From: Bacteroidota bacterium
GTDB taxonomy: Bacteria; Bacteroidota; Bacteroidia; Bacteroidales; Bacteroidaceae
Direction: 5' to 3'
Length of the DNA: 10,097 nt
Assembly (NCBI GenBank): GCA_023458215.1
Contig: JAEXAJ010000120.1
Location: 1-10,097 of the forward strand
Every line of letters begins with the position of its first letter. Within the stretch, counting starts at the first letter, position 1. The notes under the pieces are model-generated. The model ran no database searches and was not told where the DNA came from. It saw nothing but the letters and a program-made list of their open reading frames with translations. Positions 1 to 6,249 of the stretch are shown here, piece after piece. The position numbers were made by a program, and so were the translations under genes.

Positions 1-49
1 AATCTAAAGTGCCTTCAGGAAGAAGAAGACGGTAACCGGTTGTTTCCAT
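1..49 (-). CDS. Partial CDS, N-terminus only; possibly an ISAon1-type transposase N-terminal protein
   Basis: Reading the minus strand from an ATG at 49-47 gives 16 codons without a stop before the window ends (METTGYRLLLPEGTLD). A Bacteroides -7 element (TATCTTTG on the minus strand, 79-86) lies about 30 bases upstream, which supports a real start here. The peptide resembles, from memory, the beginning of the short N-terminal transposase proteins of ISAon1-like elements in Bacteroidetes. With only 16 residues this is a weak assignment, and any other gene starting METTGYRLLLPEG would fit equally. No terminal inverted repeat could be identified on this side, so no insertion sequence boundary is claimed. 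Confidence 0.4.
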   Translation of the reverse strand, partial: METTGYRLLLPEGTLD

Positions 50-78
50 TATATTAGTGCGTGATATTTTATATACGA

Positions 79-86
79 CAAAGATA
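79..86 (-). promoter_or_regulatory. Bacteroides-type -7 element for the left-edge gene
   Basis: The minus strand reads TATCTTTG, an exact match to the Bacteroidetes -7 consensus TAnnTTTG. No TTTG -33 box is found at the usual 19-base spacing. The distance to the ATG at 49 leaves a leader of about 20-25 bases, similar to the other genes in this window. Confidence 0.45.
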
Positions 87-148
87 AGAATTATAAAATT
101 AAACCCTCAGGTTTTTACATTGATCCAATTAAGTTTTGTGTGTACTTT

Positions 149-251
149 TACTCTCATGCTCTCATAAATCTTCTGTAACCCTTTGTTCATCGCTATTTAA
201 GGTATGATAGCAAGTATGATGGCAACTATGAGAGTAAACTCTTACTCTCAT
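149..251. repeat. ACTCTCAT direct and inverted repeats with a 9-bp hairpin
   Basis: TACTCTCAT occurs at 149-157, followed at once by GCTCTCAT (158-165). The same TACTCTCAT recurs at 243-251, where it pairs perfectly with ATGAGAGTA at 228-236 across a 6-base loop. Between them, GTATGAT recurs in two places (GGTATGATAGC, AGTATGATGGC). This gives two direct copies plus one inverted copy within about 100 bases. No T-tract follows, so it does not look like a terminator. Operator or mobile-element remnant are both possible; the role is unknown. Confidence 0.6.
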
Positions 252-361
252 GGTTTTTACTAGGCACATTTCGCTAATTATATGATTATGAGCGTTATGA
301 TACTTTGTGAAGGTGTGAGCTGTTTGCTTCTTTTTCTTGCAGAATTACTCATTTTTACGCC

Positions 362-393
362 AGATACGGGGCACTCGTAAAACTAGATACGGG
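362..393 (+). repeat. AGATACGGG direct repeat pair
   Basis: AGATACGGG occurs at 362-370 and again at 385-393, a spacing of 23 bases, close to the 22-base period of the neighbouring arrays. Only two copies are seen. This may be a paired protein-binding site or chance. Confidence 0.4.
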
Positions 394-447
394 TATAAAA
401 TACATGAAAGTGTATGATTGCTTTTGTGTTCTTTGATATGCGTTGTT

Positions 448-558
448 AGTTTCAATGTAGGAAACCATTAGTTTCAACGATCTAAACTCCCGGTTTCAAC
501 GTGTGAAACTGTCAGTTTCAATGGTTGAAACTTCCAGTTCCAAGCGTTGAAACCGGGG
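448..558. repeat. Five tandem 22-bp units with GTTTCAA-N3-TTGAAAC dyads
   Basis: Dyads start at 449, 471, 493, 515 and 537, exactly 22 bases apart. Each is 17 bases long and approximates GTTTCAA-N3-TTGAAAC, with a variable 5-base linker. The fourth unit (515-531) is a perfect dyad; the others carry one to three mismatches. On a larger scale, CCCGGTTTCAAC (489-500) is the inverse of GTTGAAACCGGG (546-557). A 22-base step is close to two helical turns, so repeated sites would face the same side of the DNA. This favours an operator array or a multimeric protein-binding platform, but a dispersed intergenic repeat family is also possible. Confidence 0.8.
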
Positions 559-598
559 TCGATGCAAGGTAAGTTGCCATTGCCTTATTGTTGATTTG

Positions 599-686
599 TT
601 GAACACTTGTGCTTGGTGGCTCAGACACTGGCTTTTGTCATATCAGACACAAGTGTCTATCGTGTCAGGCACTTGTGTCTATTCTG
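599..686. repeat. Second 22-bp-periodic dyad array, ACAC/GTGT core
   Basis: TCAGACAC starts at 621 and 643 and TCAGGCAC at 665, again 22 bases apart; an ACACTTGTG core also sits in register one unit earlier (603-611). The unit at 643-660 contains the dyad AGACAC-AA-GTGTCT and the next has GGCAC-TT-GTGTC. The 621 unit has lost its right arm. A further looser copy (GGCAAGTGTTTGA) follows at 692-704, two bases out of register. The motif differs from the GTTTCAA array while sharing its period. Confidence 0.7.
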
Positions 687-817
687 ATGAAGGCAAGTGT
701 TTGAGATCACTCTTATTTAGGTTAGCAAAAGTAGATGTATGAAAAGGGCCTCAAAGAATTAATCCTCAAAGTTCTACAACAGAATAGAAAAATATGAAAT
801 CTTTTAAATCAAAAGTG

Positions 818-825
818 TATATTTG
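818..825 (+). promoter_or_regulatory. Bacteroides -7 element for the oxidoreductase operon
   Basis: TATATTTG matches TAnnTTTG exactly and lies 32 bases before the ATG at 858, leaving a leader of about 25 bases. The -33 position has no TTTG, which suggests a promoter that may need an activator. The 22-bp dyad arrays end about 130 bases upstream. Confidence 0.55.
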
Positions 826-857
826 TATTTCATAGCTAACTCAAAATCAAAATAATT

Positions 858-2276
858 ATGGTAACACGAAGAAACTTTTTAAAAACAATGGCATTGACTT
901 CTGCCGGACTTACAATGGGAGCCGGTGAAATGCTAAATGCCGGAAATAATAAGCAAGTAATTGGTGCTAATAAGAAGGTCAATATTGCATATATTGGCAT
1001 TGGTAACAGAGGGCAGCAAGTCATTCAGGATTTTGAAAAAACGGGGATGGTTAATGTAGTTGCTTTATGTGATGTTGATATGGGTGCTAAACATACCCTA
1101 AGAGCTATGGGAATGTATCCTAAAGCAAAGCGATATAGAGATTTCCGGGAATTATTTGATAAATCGGGCAATGAGTTTGATGCAGTGGCTATAGCAACAC
1201 CCGATCACTCGCATTTCCCTATTTGTATGCTGGCTATGGCTCATGGTAAGCATGTATATGTAGAAAAGCCGATGGCACGAACTTTCTATGAAGCTGAACT
1301 GATGATGCAGGCAGCCAAAAAATATCCGAATGTGGTGACGCAAGTTGGCAATCAAGGACATTCAGAAGCTAATTATTTTCAATTCAAGGCTTGGATGGAA
1401 GCCGGTATCATAAAGGATGTTACGGCTGTTTCGGCTCACATGAACAATGAACGTAGATGGCATAAATGGGATGCGAATATTTATAAATATCCGCAAGGGC
1501 AACCTGTACCCCGGGATATGGATTGGTCAACCTGGCTTTGTGCTGCTCCTTACCATGAATACAACGAAAAATATCATCAAGGAGATTGGCGATGCTGGTA
1601 TGACTTTGGTATGGGGGCATTGGGTGATTGGGGAGCACATATCCTTGATACGGTTCATGAGTTTCTGGAACTTGGGTTGCCTTATGAAATTACTATGTTA
1701 AAAGAAGAAGGTCATAATGAGTATTTCTTCCCTTATTCTTCTACTATACTGTTTCGGTTCCCTCAACGAAAAAGCATGCCTCCGGTGGATGTTACTTGGT
1801 ATGACGGATTGGATAACCTGCCACCTATACCTGCCGGATACGGTGTGTCCGGGCTTGATCCCAATATTCCTTCTACTAATCAGGAAAATACCTTACAGTC
1901 TCAACTAAATCCGGGAAAGATTATCTACAGTAAAGATCTGATCTTTAAAGGTGGAAGTCATGGCAGTACGCTCTCTATTATACCCGAAGAAAAGGCCAAG
2001 GAAATGGCTTCTATACTTCCGGAAGTTCCGGTTAGTCCATCCAATCATTTCGAGAACTTTCTGTTGGCATGCAACGGAGTGGAGAAAACACGTTCGCCGT
2101 TTGAGATTCATGGTCCGCTAAGCCAAGTGTTTTCTCTTGGGGTGATGGCGCAACGCCTTAATACGCAATTATTCTTTGATAGTCGTACCAAACAAATCAC
2201 AAACAATGAATTTGCCAATGCGATGCTTGCAGGAATACCCCCGCGTAAAGGGTGGGAGGAGTATTATAAACTATAA
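858..2276 (+). CDS. Tat-exported Gfo/Idh/MocA family oxidoreductase
   Basis: This 472-residue protein is a probable periplasmic NAD(P)-dependent sugar or glycoside oxidoreductase. The N-terminus carries a twin-arginine signal (R4-R5-NFLK, then a hydrophobic stretch to about residue 25), which suits export of a folded protein with bound cofactor. A Rossmann fold begins near residue 41 with the dinucleotide motif GIGNRG (47-52). The family's EKP motif is at 136-138, with K137 the usual catalytic-site lysine. GDWGAHILD (256-264) supplies the Asp/His residues typical of the active site. The C-terminal half is the longer type seen in Bacteroidetes members. It sits 59 bases before a DUF1080 gene with no promoter between, so the two are probably co-transcribed. 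Family and export are secure; the substrate is unknown. A 3-dehydrogenase role on glycosides is inferred from the neighbour. Confidence 0.9.
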   Translation: MVTRRNFLKTMALTSAGLTMGAGEMLNAGNNKQVIGANKKVNIAYIGIGNRGQQVIQDFEKTGMVNVVALCDVDMGAKHTLRAMGMYPKAKRYRDFRELFDKSGNEFDAVAIATPDHSHFPICMLAMAHGKHVYVEKPMARTFYEAELMMQAAKKYPNVVTQVGNQGHSEANYFQFKAWMEAGIIKDVTAVSAHMNNERRWHKWDANIYKYPQGQPVPRDMDWSTWLCAAPYHEYNEKYHQGDWRCWYDFGMGALGDWGAHILDTVHEFLELGLPYEITMLKEEGHNEYFFPYSSTILFRFPQRKSMPPVDVTWYDGLDNLPPIPAGYGVSGLDPNIPSTNQENTLQSQLNPGKIIYSKDLIFKGGSHGSTLSIIPEEKAKEMASILPEVPVSPSNHFENFLLACNGVEKTRSPFEIHGPLSQVFSLGVMAQRLNTQLFFDSRTKQITNNEFANAMLAGIPPRKGWEEYYKL

Positions 2277-2335
2277 GAAGCTTTAATTATCGGGTTGTAT
2301 ATCATAGATATCCAAACTATTAAATCAATAAAAAC

Positions 2336-3691
2336 ATGAACACCATGAAGAAAAATATTTTGTTTGTCTTATTATGTATTCTCGCTTCATCTGTATCAGC
2401 GCAGAATTGGGAACCTCTTTTTAACGGTAAGAATCTGAAAGGATGGAAGAAATTGAATGGAAAAGCGGAATATAAAATTGTAGATGATGCTATTGTGGGC
2501 ATATCAAAGTTGGGAACGCCCAATACTTTCCTCGCAACCACAAAGTCATATAGTGACTTTATCTTTGAATTTGAATTTAAAGTCGATGATGGTTTGAATT
2601 CAGGAGTTCAACTCCGTAGTCTCAGTCTGAAAGATTATAATAACGGACGGGTGCATGGTTATCAGTTTGAAATAGATCCTTCCGCACGCGCTTGGTCGGG
2701 TGGTATTTATGATGAAGCCCGCCGTGGGTGGCTTTATCCGATGACTGAAAACCCTGCCGGGCAAAAGGCTTTCAAGAATAATGCATGGAATACAGCTAGG
2801 ATTGAAGCGTTCGGAAACTCTATTCGCACATGGATAAATGGTATTCCTTGTGCAAATATATGGGACGATGTCACATTGAATGGCTTCATTGCTTTGCAGG
2901 TGCATGCTATTGGCAGTGCCGATCAGGAGGGAAAAACGGTTAGTTGGAAGAACTTGCGAATCTGTACAACTGATGTAGAAAAATATATGACCCCGGAATC
3001 CAATGAGGCGCCGGAGGTAAATGTGATACCTAATACAATTTCTCCGAGAGAAGCTAAAGCCGGTTGGAGGCTTCTTTGGGATGGTTCCACTGCCGAAGGG
3101 TGGAGAGGTGCGAAACTTGATGCTTTCCCGGCTAAAGGTTGGACGATAGAAGACGGCATCTTGAAAGTGTTGAAAAACGATGGCGGTGAATCAACGAATG
3201 GTGGCGATATCGTGACTACTAGGAAATATAAGAATTTTGTTCTTAAAGTAGATTTTAAGATTACAGAGGGCGCCAATAGCGGTGTTAAATATTTTGTAGA
3301 TGCTGATTTAAACAAAGGTGCAGGTTCGGCCATCGGTTGTGAATATCAAATTTTGGATGACGATAAGCATCCTGATGCCAAATTGGGTGTAAGTGGAAAT
3401 AGGACCGTAGGTTCACTCTATGACCTTATTCCTGCCAGTAAGGATAAGCCTTTTAAGAAGCAAGATTTTAATACGGCTATGATTATAGTAAAAGGCAATG
3501 CTGTTGAGCATTGGATGAATAATCAGAAAATTATTGAATATACAAGAAATAATCAGATGTGGAATGCTTTGGTAGATTATAGCAAGTATAAAGATTGGCC
3601 GAATTTTGGTAATGCGGAAGAAGGTCTTATCCTGTTACAGGATCATGGAGATGAAGTATGGTTCAAGAATATCAAGATCAAAGAACTTTAA
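2336..3691 (+). CDS. Secreted protein with two tandem DUF1080 (3-keto-disaccharide hydrolase) domains
   Basis: The 451-residue product starts with a Sec signal peptide (hydrophobic residues 8-20, likely cleaved after VSA at residue 22). Two DUF1080 (PF06439) beta-sandwich domains follow. Domain 1 covers about residues 24-210 ([10 protein letters not shown], then [10 protein letters not shown] and GYQFEID). Domain 2 covers about 240-451 ([11 protein letters not shown], then [20 protein letters not shown] and a closing [15 protein letters not shown]). The shared pattern of LF/LWDG, NSGV, G-Y/E-Q and WKN/FKN blocks shows they are paralogous. DUF1080 proteins are known to cleave 3-keto glycosides, working after a Gfo/Idh/MocA dehydrogenase, and such an enzyme lies just upstream. 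Which domain is catalytic is not clear; one may bind the glycan. A second ATG at 2345 would also keep the signal peptide. The role in glycan breakdown is inferred. Confidence 0.88.
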   Translation: MNTMKKNILFVLLCILASSVSAQNWEPLFNGKNLKGWKKLNGKAEYKIVDDAIVGISKLGTPNTFLATTKSYSDFIFEFEFKVDDGLNSGVQLRSLSLKDYNNGRVHGYQFEIDPSARAWSGGIYDEARRGWLYPMTENPAGQKAFKNNAWNTARIEAFGNSIRTWINGIPCANIWDDVTLNGFIALQVHAIGSADQEGKTVSWKNLRICTTDVEKYMTPESNEAPEVNVIPNTISPREAKAGWRLLWDGSTAEGWRGAKLDAFPAKGWTIEDGILKVLKNDGGESTNGGDIVTTRKYKNFVLKVDFKITEGANSGVKYFVDADLNKGAGSAIGCEYQILDDDKHPDAKLGVSGNRTVGSLYDLIPASKDKPFKKQDFNTAMIIVKGNAVEHWMNNQKIIEYTRNNQMWNALVDYSKYKDWPNFGNAEEGLILLQDHGDEVWFKNIKIKEL

Positions 3692-3720
3692 GAATCATTG
3701 TCCCTGTTTGCTGGCAATAT

Positions 3721-3752
3721 GCGGAGGCTTTCTATTTCCGGAAAGCCTTCGC
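3721..3752. terminator. Hairpin between convergent genes, possible bidirectional terminator
   Basis: GCGGAGGCTTTC (3721-3732) pairs with GAAAGCCTTCGC (3741-3752) around an 8-base loop, with one G-U pair. It lies 30 bases after the DUF1080 stop and overlaps the last codons and stop of the convergent permease gene. No T-run follows on either strand, so intrinsic termination may be weak. Confidence 0.5.
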
Positions 3753-4622
3753 AATATATTCATTGAAAGCAATACCGAATACGATAAGGAATAGCCCGCA
3801 GTAAGTGGTGAAGAATATTCTTTCGCCCAATATGGTGCTGATGAGGAAGAGCGATAAGAAGGGCGAAAGGTAACAAAGTTGGTTGACCAGTGCCGGGTTG
3901 TTTGTTTTGCGTATGGCCAGCCCGAAGCAGATAAAAGGTATTCCCATCTCGAATACGCCTACATAGGCGGCGGATAAAACACCGGGTAGTGATACAAGAT
4001 CTGCGTGCATCCATGGGGCGGCTATTATCAGATAGATAGAGCCGAATAAGAAACTGGTGAAGAGGGTGATGGAACTGTCTATTTCGCGATTGCGGTTATT
4101 CAGCATCCAGTAACCTCCCCAAAGGAAGGCGCTAAGAAGTGCCAGTAAAAGTCCCGGAACCGACAGATGTTGTTCGTTAATGCCGCCTGTTCCTAGAGAA
4201 ATAAGCGCTACTCCTCCCAAAGAACAAAACATGCCGATGTATTTTATTTTAGGTATAGGCTGATGGGCGAATAGAGCTAGCAAAATCAGCAGTACAATGG
4301 GCCAAGAGTAATTGATGGGTTGCGCTACTTGAGCGGGCAGCAGGTCGTATGATTTGAAAAGCACCAGATAATAGGCCACCGGATTGAGCGCTCCGATGAA
4401 GGCTAAGCGTCGCCATTGTACGGCGGACATATTCTTGATCTCTTTCCATTTCTTTTGTACCGTCAGGTTGACGGTGAAAACTATCAGGGCGGAAACACTG
4501 GCTACAAGAAGCATTTCAAAATAAGTGAAGTGCCTTAAAGTGATCTTGAAGGCGGTAGCTACTGTACTCCAACTGAGTACGGCGATGATCGTGTATAGTA
4601 CGGCTTTGTTATTCTCTTTCAT
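3732..4622 (-). CDS. EamA/DMT-family permease
   Basis: The 296-residue protein is an inner-membrane transporter of the drug/metabolite transporter superfamily. About ten hydrophobic segments can be picked out (roughly residues 8-25, 35-53, 72-90, 96-118, 126-145, 154-172, 183-202, 212-236, 244-262 and 268-287). They form two five-helix EamA repeats, at about 7-142 and 153-288, which is the normal length and organisation for the family. Helix 1 has the usual W-S/G-x pattern (LSWSTVATAF) and helix 4 the conserved proline-rich segment (AQPINYSWPIVLL). The start is the ATG at 4622, 31 bases after a -7 element. The gene converges on the DUF1080 gene and diverges from purB, so it is probably a single-gene unit. 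The substrate cannot be deduced; members export amino acids, nucleosides or other small metabolites. Confidence 0.88.
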   Translation of the reverse strand: MKENNKAVLYTIIAVLSWSTVATAFKITLRHFTYFEMLLVASVSALIVFTVNLTVQKKWKEIKNMSAVQWRRLAFIGALNPVAYYLVLFKSYDLLPAQVAQPINYSWPIVLLILLALFAHQPIPKIKYIGMFCSLGGVALISLGTGGINEQHLSVPGLLLALLSAFLWGGYWMLNNRNREIDSSITLFTSFLFGSIYLIIAAPWMHADLVSLPGVLSAAYVGVFEMGIPFICFGLAIRKTNNPALVNQLCYLSPFLSLFLISTILGERIFFTTYCGLFLIVFGIAFNEYIAKAFRK

Positions 4623-4652
4623 ACCTGGTTTTCATAAGGTTATTTGCGGCTG

Positions 4653-4660
4653 CAAAGATA
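4653..4660 (-). promoter_or_regulatory. -7 element for the EamA permease gene
   Basis: The minus strand reads TATCTTTG, matching TAnnTTTG, and sits 31 bases upstream of the ATG at 4622. No clear TTTG lies at -33; a GTTAAC stretch occupies that area. It points away from the purB promoter about 75 bases to the right. Confidence 0.55.
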
Positions 4661-4711
4661 GGAATTTTTTATCTGTTAACTTCCTAAGGTTAACTTTCTT
4701 CTACTTTATAC

Positions 4712-4741
4712 CTTGTTAATCAGAAAAAAGAGCTAATTTTG
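4712..4741 (+). promoter_or_regulatory. purB promoter (-33/-7)
   Basis: CTTG (4712-4715) and TAATTTTG (4734-4741), separated by 18 bases, match the Bacteroidetes -33 TTTG and -7 TAnnTTTG elements. Transcription would start near 4748, about 20 bases before the purB ATG at 4770. This promoter probably drives purB and the two genes after it. Confidence 0.65.
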
Positions 4742-4769
4742 CAGCTTGTTAAATATCAAAATACGACAT

Positions 4770-6116
4770 ATGGAACTTGATTTACTTACCGCCATATCTC
4801 CGATTGACGGTCGCTACAGAGGTAAAACAGATGCTTTGGCTGCCTATTTCTCAGAGTTTGCATTGATAAAATATCGCGTGCAAGTCGAGGTGGAATACTT
4901 TATCACCTTGTGTGAATTGCCGTTGCCACAACTAAAAAACGTAGATAAAAATATCTTCGAAACTTTACGTGACATCTACCGTGACTTTTCGGAAGCGGAT
5001 GCTCAACGTATAAAAGATATCGAGAGCGTGACAAATCACGACGTGAAGGCTGTAGAGTACTTCTTGAAAGAACAATTCGACAAACTTGGCGGACTGGATG
5101 AGTATAAGGAGTTTATCCACTTCGGATTGACATCACAGGATATCAACAATACTTCCGTTCCTTTGTCCATAAAAGACGCTCTTCAACAGGTGTATTATCC
5201 TCAAATAGAAGAGCTGATTGCCCAATTGCGCACTTATGCCGAGGAATGGGAAAATATTCCGATGCTTGCCAAGACTCACGGACAGCCGGCGTCTCCTACT
5301 CGTTTGGGTAAGGAGGTTATGGTATTTGTGTATCGCTTGGAACGCCAGTTGGCTACGTTGAAATCATGTCCGGTAACTGCTAAGTTTGGCGGCGCTACCG
5401 GTAACTATAATGCTCATTACGTAGCTTACCCGGAATTTGACTGGAAAGCTTTTGGCAACGCATTCGTTTCTGAAAAACTTGGATTGGAGCGTGAGGAGTA
5501 TACCACCCAGATCTCCAATTATGATAATCTCTCTGCGATATTCGATGCGATGAAACGTATCAATACCGTGATGATAGATATGAACCGTGACTTCTGGCAA
5601 TACATCTCTATGGAATACTTCAAACAGAAGATTAAAGCAGGTGAGGTAGGTTCTAGTGCCATGCCGCACAAGGTAAACCCGATTGATTTTGAAAATGCGG
5701 AAGGTAACCTGGGAGTGGCTACTGCCATTTTAGAGCATTTATCGGTGAAGTTACCGGTTTCTCGTTTGCAAAGAGATTTAACGGACTCTACCGTATTGCG
5801 TAATGTAGGCGTTCCTTTCGGTCATATCGTGATTGCTATTCAAAGTTCTTTGAAGGGATTGCGTAAACTGTTGCTGAATGAGCCGGCCATCTATCGTGAT
5901 TTGGATAATTGCTGGAGTGTGGTAGCGGAAGCTATTCAGACCATCCTGCGCCGTGAGGCTTATCCGCATCCATACGAAGCGTTGAAAGCATTGACTCGTA
6001 CCAATCAGGCTATAACGGAAGCTTCCATTAAGGAATTTATCGAACAGTTGAATGTAAGTGAAGAAATAAAAAAAGAATTGCGCGTGATTACTCCCCATAC
6101 ATATACGGGAATTTAA
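4770..6116 (+). CDS. purB: Adenylosuccinate lyase (PurB)
   Basis: The 448-residue cytosolic enzyme cleaves fumarate from SAICAR in purine synthesis and from adenylosuccinate on the way to AMP. The sequence is of the E. coli PurB type (about 456 residues): MELDLLTAISPIDGRY at the start, TSQDINNT at 121-128, KTHGQPASPTRLGKE from 168 with the catalytic-region His170, and the fumarase/aspartase superfamily signature GSSAMPHKVNP at 294-304 with the active-site serines 295-296. The C-terminal domain ends TPHTYTGI. The ATG at 4770 was chosen over an in-frame TTG at 4746 because homologues begin MEL and the predicted transcript start lies about 22 bases before it. No strong terminator follows, so transcription probably continues into the pseudouridine synthase gene. 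Confidence 0.97.
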   Translation: MELDLLTAISPIDGRYRGKTDALAAYFSEFALIKYRVQVEVEYFITLCELPLPQLKNVDKNIFETLRDIYRDFSEADAQRIKDIESVTNHDVKAVEYFLKEQFDKLGGLDEYKEFIHFGLTSQDINNTSVPLSIKDALQQVYYPQIEELIAQLRTYAEEWENIPMLAKTHGQPASPTRLGKEVMVFVYRLERQLATLKSCPVTAKFGGATGNYNAHYVAYPEFDWKAFGNAFVSEKLGLEREEYTTQISNYDNLSAIFDAMKRINTVMIDMNRDFWQYISMEYFKQKIKAGEVGSSAMPHKVNPIDFENAEGNLGVATAILEHLSVKLPVSRLQRDLTDSTVLRNVGVPFGHIVIAIQSSLKGLRKLLLNEPAIYRDLDNCWSVVAEAIQTILRREAYPHPYEALKALTRTNQAITEASIKEFIEQLNVSEEIKKELRVITPHTYTGI

Positions 6117-6207
6117 ACAGGCATGATGTTGTCGGAGAGGACTCAACTTTTTAATCCGGCATTTGTTATAGACTACATACAAATTTTAGGTATAGTGAGA
6201 CAAAGAA

Positions 6208-6247
6208 TGGCCGTGAGGCCAGTAGGTTTAATTTTATTCGAATAAAA
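6208..6247 (+). promoter_or_regulatory. Structured leader before the pseudouridine synthase start
   Basis: TGGCC-GTGA-GGCCA (6208-6221) forms a perfect 5-bp stem closed by a GNRA-type loop (GUGA). A perfect 16-base palindrome, TTTTATTCGAATAAAA (6232-6247), follows and ends only two bases before the ATG at 6250. As RNA these could form two hairpins at the ribosome entry site; as DNA the palindrome could bind a dimeric protein. No -7 consensus is seen in the 133-base gap after purB. Function is not known. Confidence 0.4.
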
Positions 6248-6249
6248 CA

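Larger units (their letters stand above)
87..817. other. Long non-coding, repeat-rich intergenic region
   Basis: No reading frame in these roughly 730 bases looks like a gene; stops are frequent on both strands and no start has a convincing product. The region instead holds short repeats, annotated separately: ACTCTCAT repeats (149-251), an AGATACGGG pair (362-393) and two 22-bp-periodic dyad arrays (448-558 and 599-686). The stretch 700-817 holds no obvious element until the -7 box that starts at 818. It could be regulatory DNA of the downstream operon, a dispersed-repeat hotspot, or the flank of a mobile element beyond the left edge. Confidence 0.7.

Noticed and set aside
101..116. AAACC-CTCA-GGTTT hairpin followed by Ts
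   Set aside because: A 5-bp stem with no gene ending before it on the plus strand; not enough to call a terminator.
404..436. Ten-codon open frame MKVYDCFCVL
   Set aside because: Too short, with no promoter or conserved context; likely chance.
448..558. CRISPR array
   Set aside because: The units are 22 bases with only 5-base variable linkers and dyad-symmetric arms. CRISPR repeats need spacers of about 30 bases, and no cas genes are present.
4746..4769. Upstream TTG start for purB adding eight residues
   Set aside because: It lies at the predicted transcription start, and PurB homologues begin at the MEL encoded from 4770.
6128..6152. Weak hairpin plus five Ts after purB
   Set aside because: The stem is only four base pairs plus two after a bulge, unlike the strong terminators elsewhere in the window; read-through to rluB is more likely.
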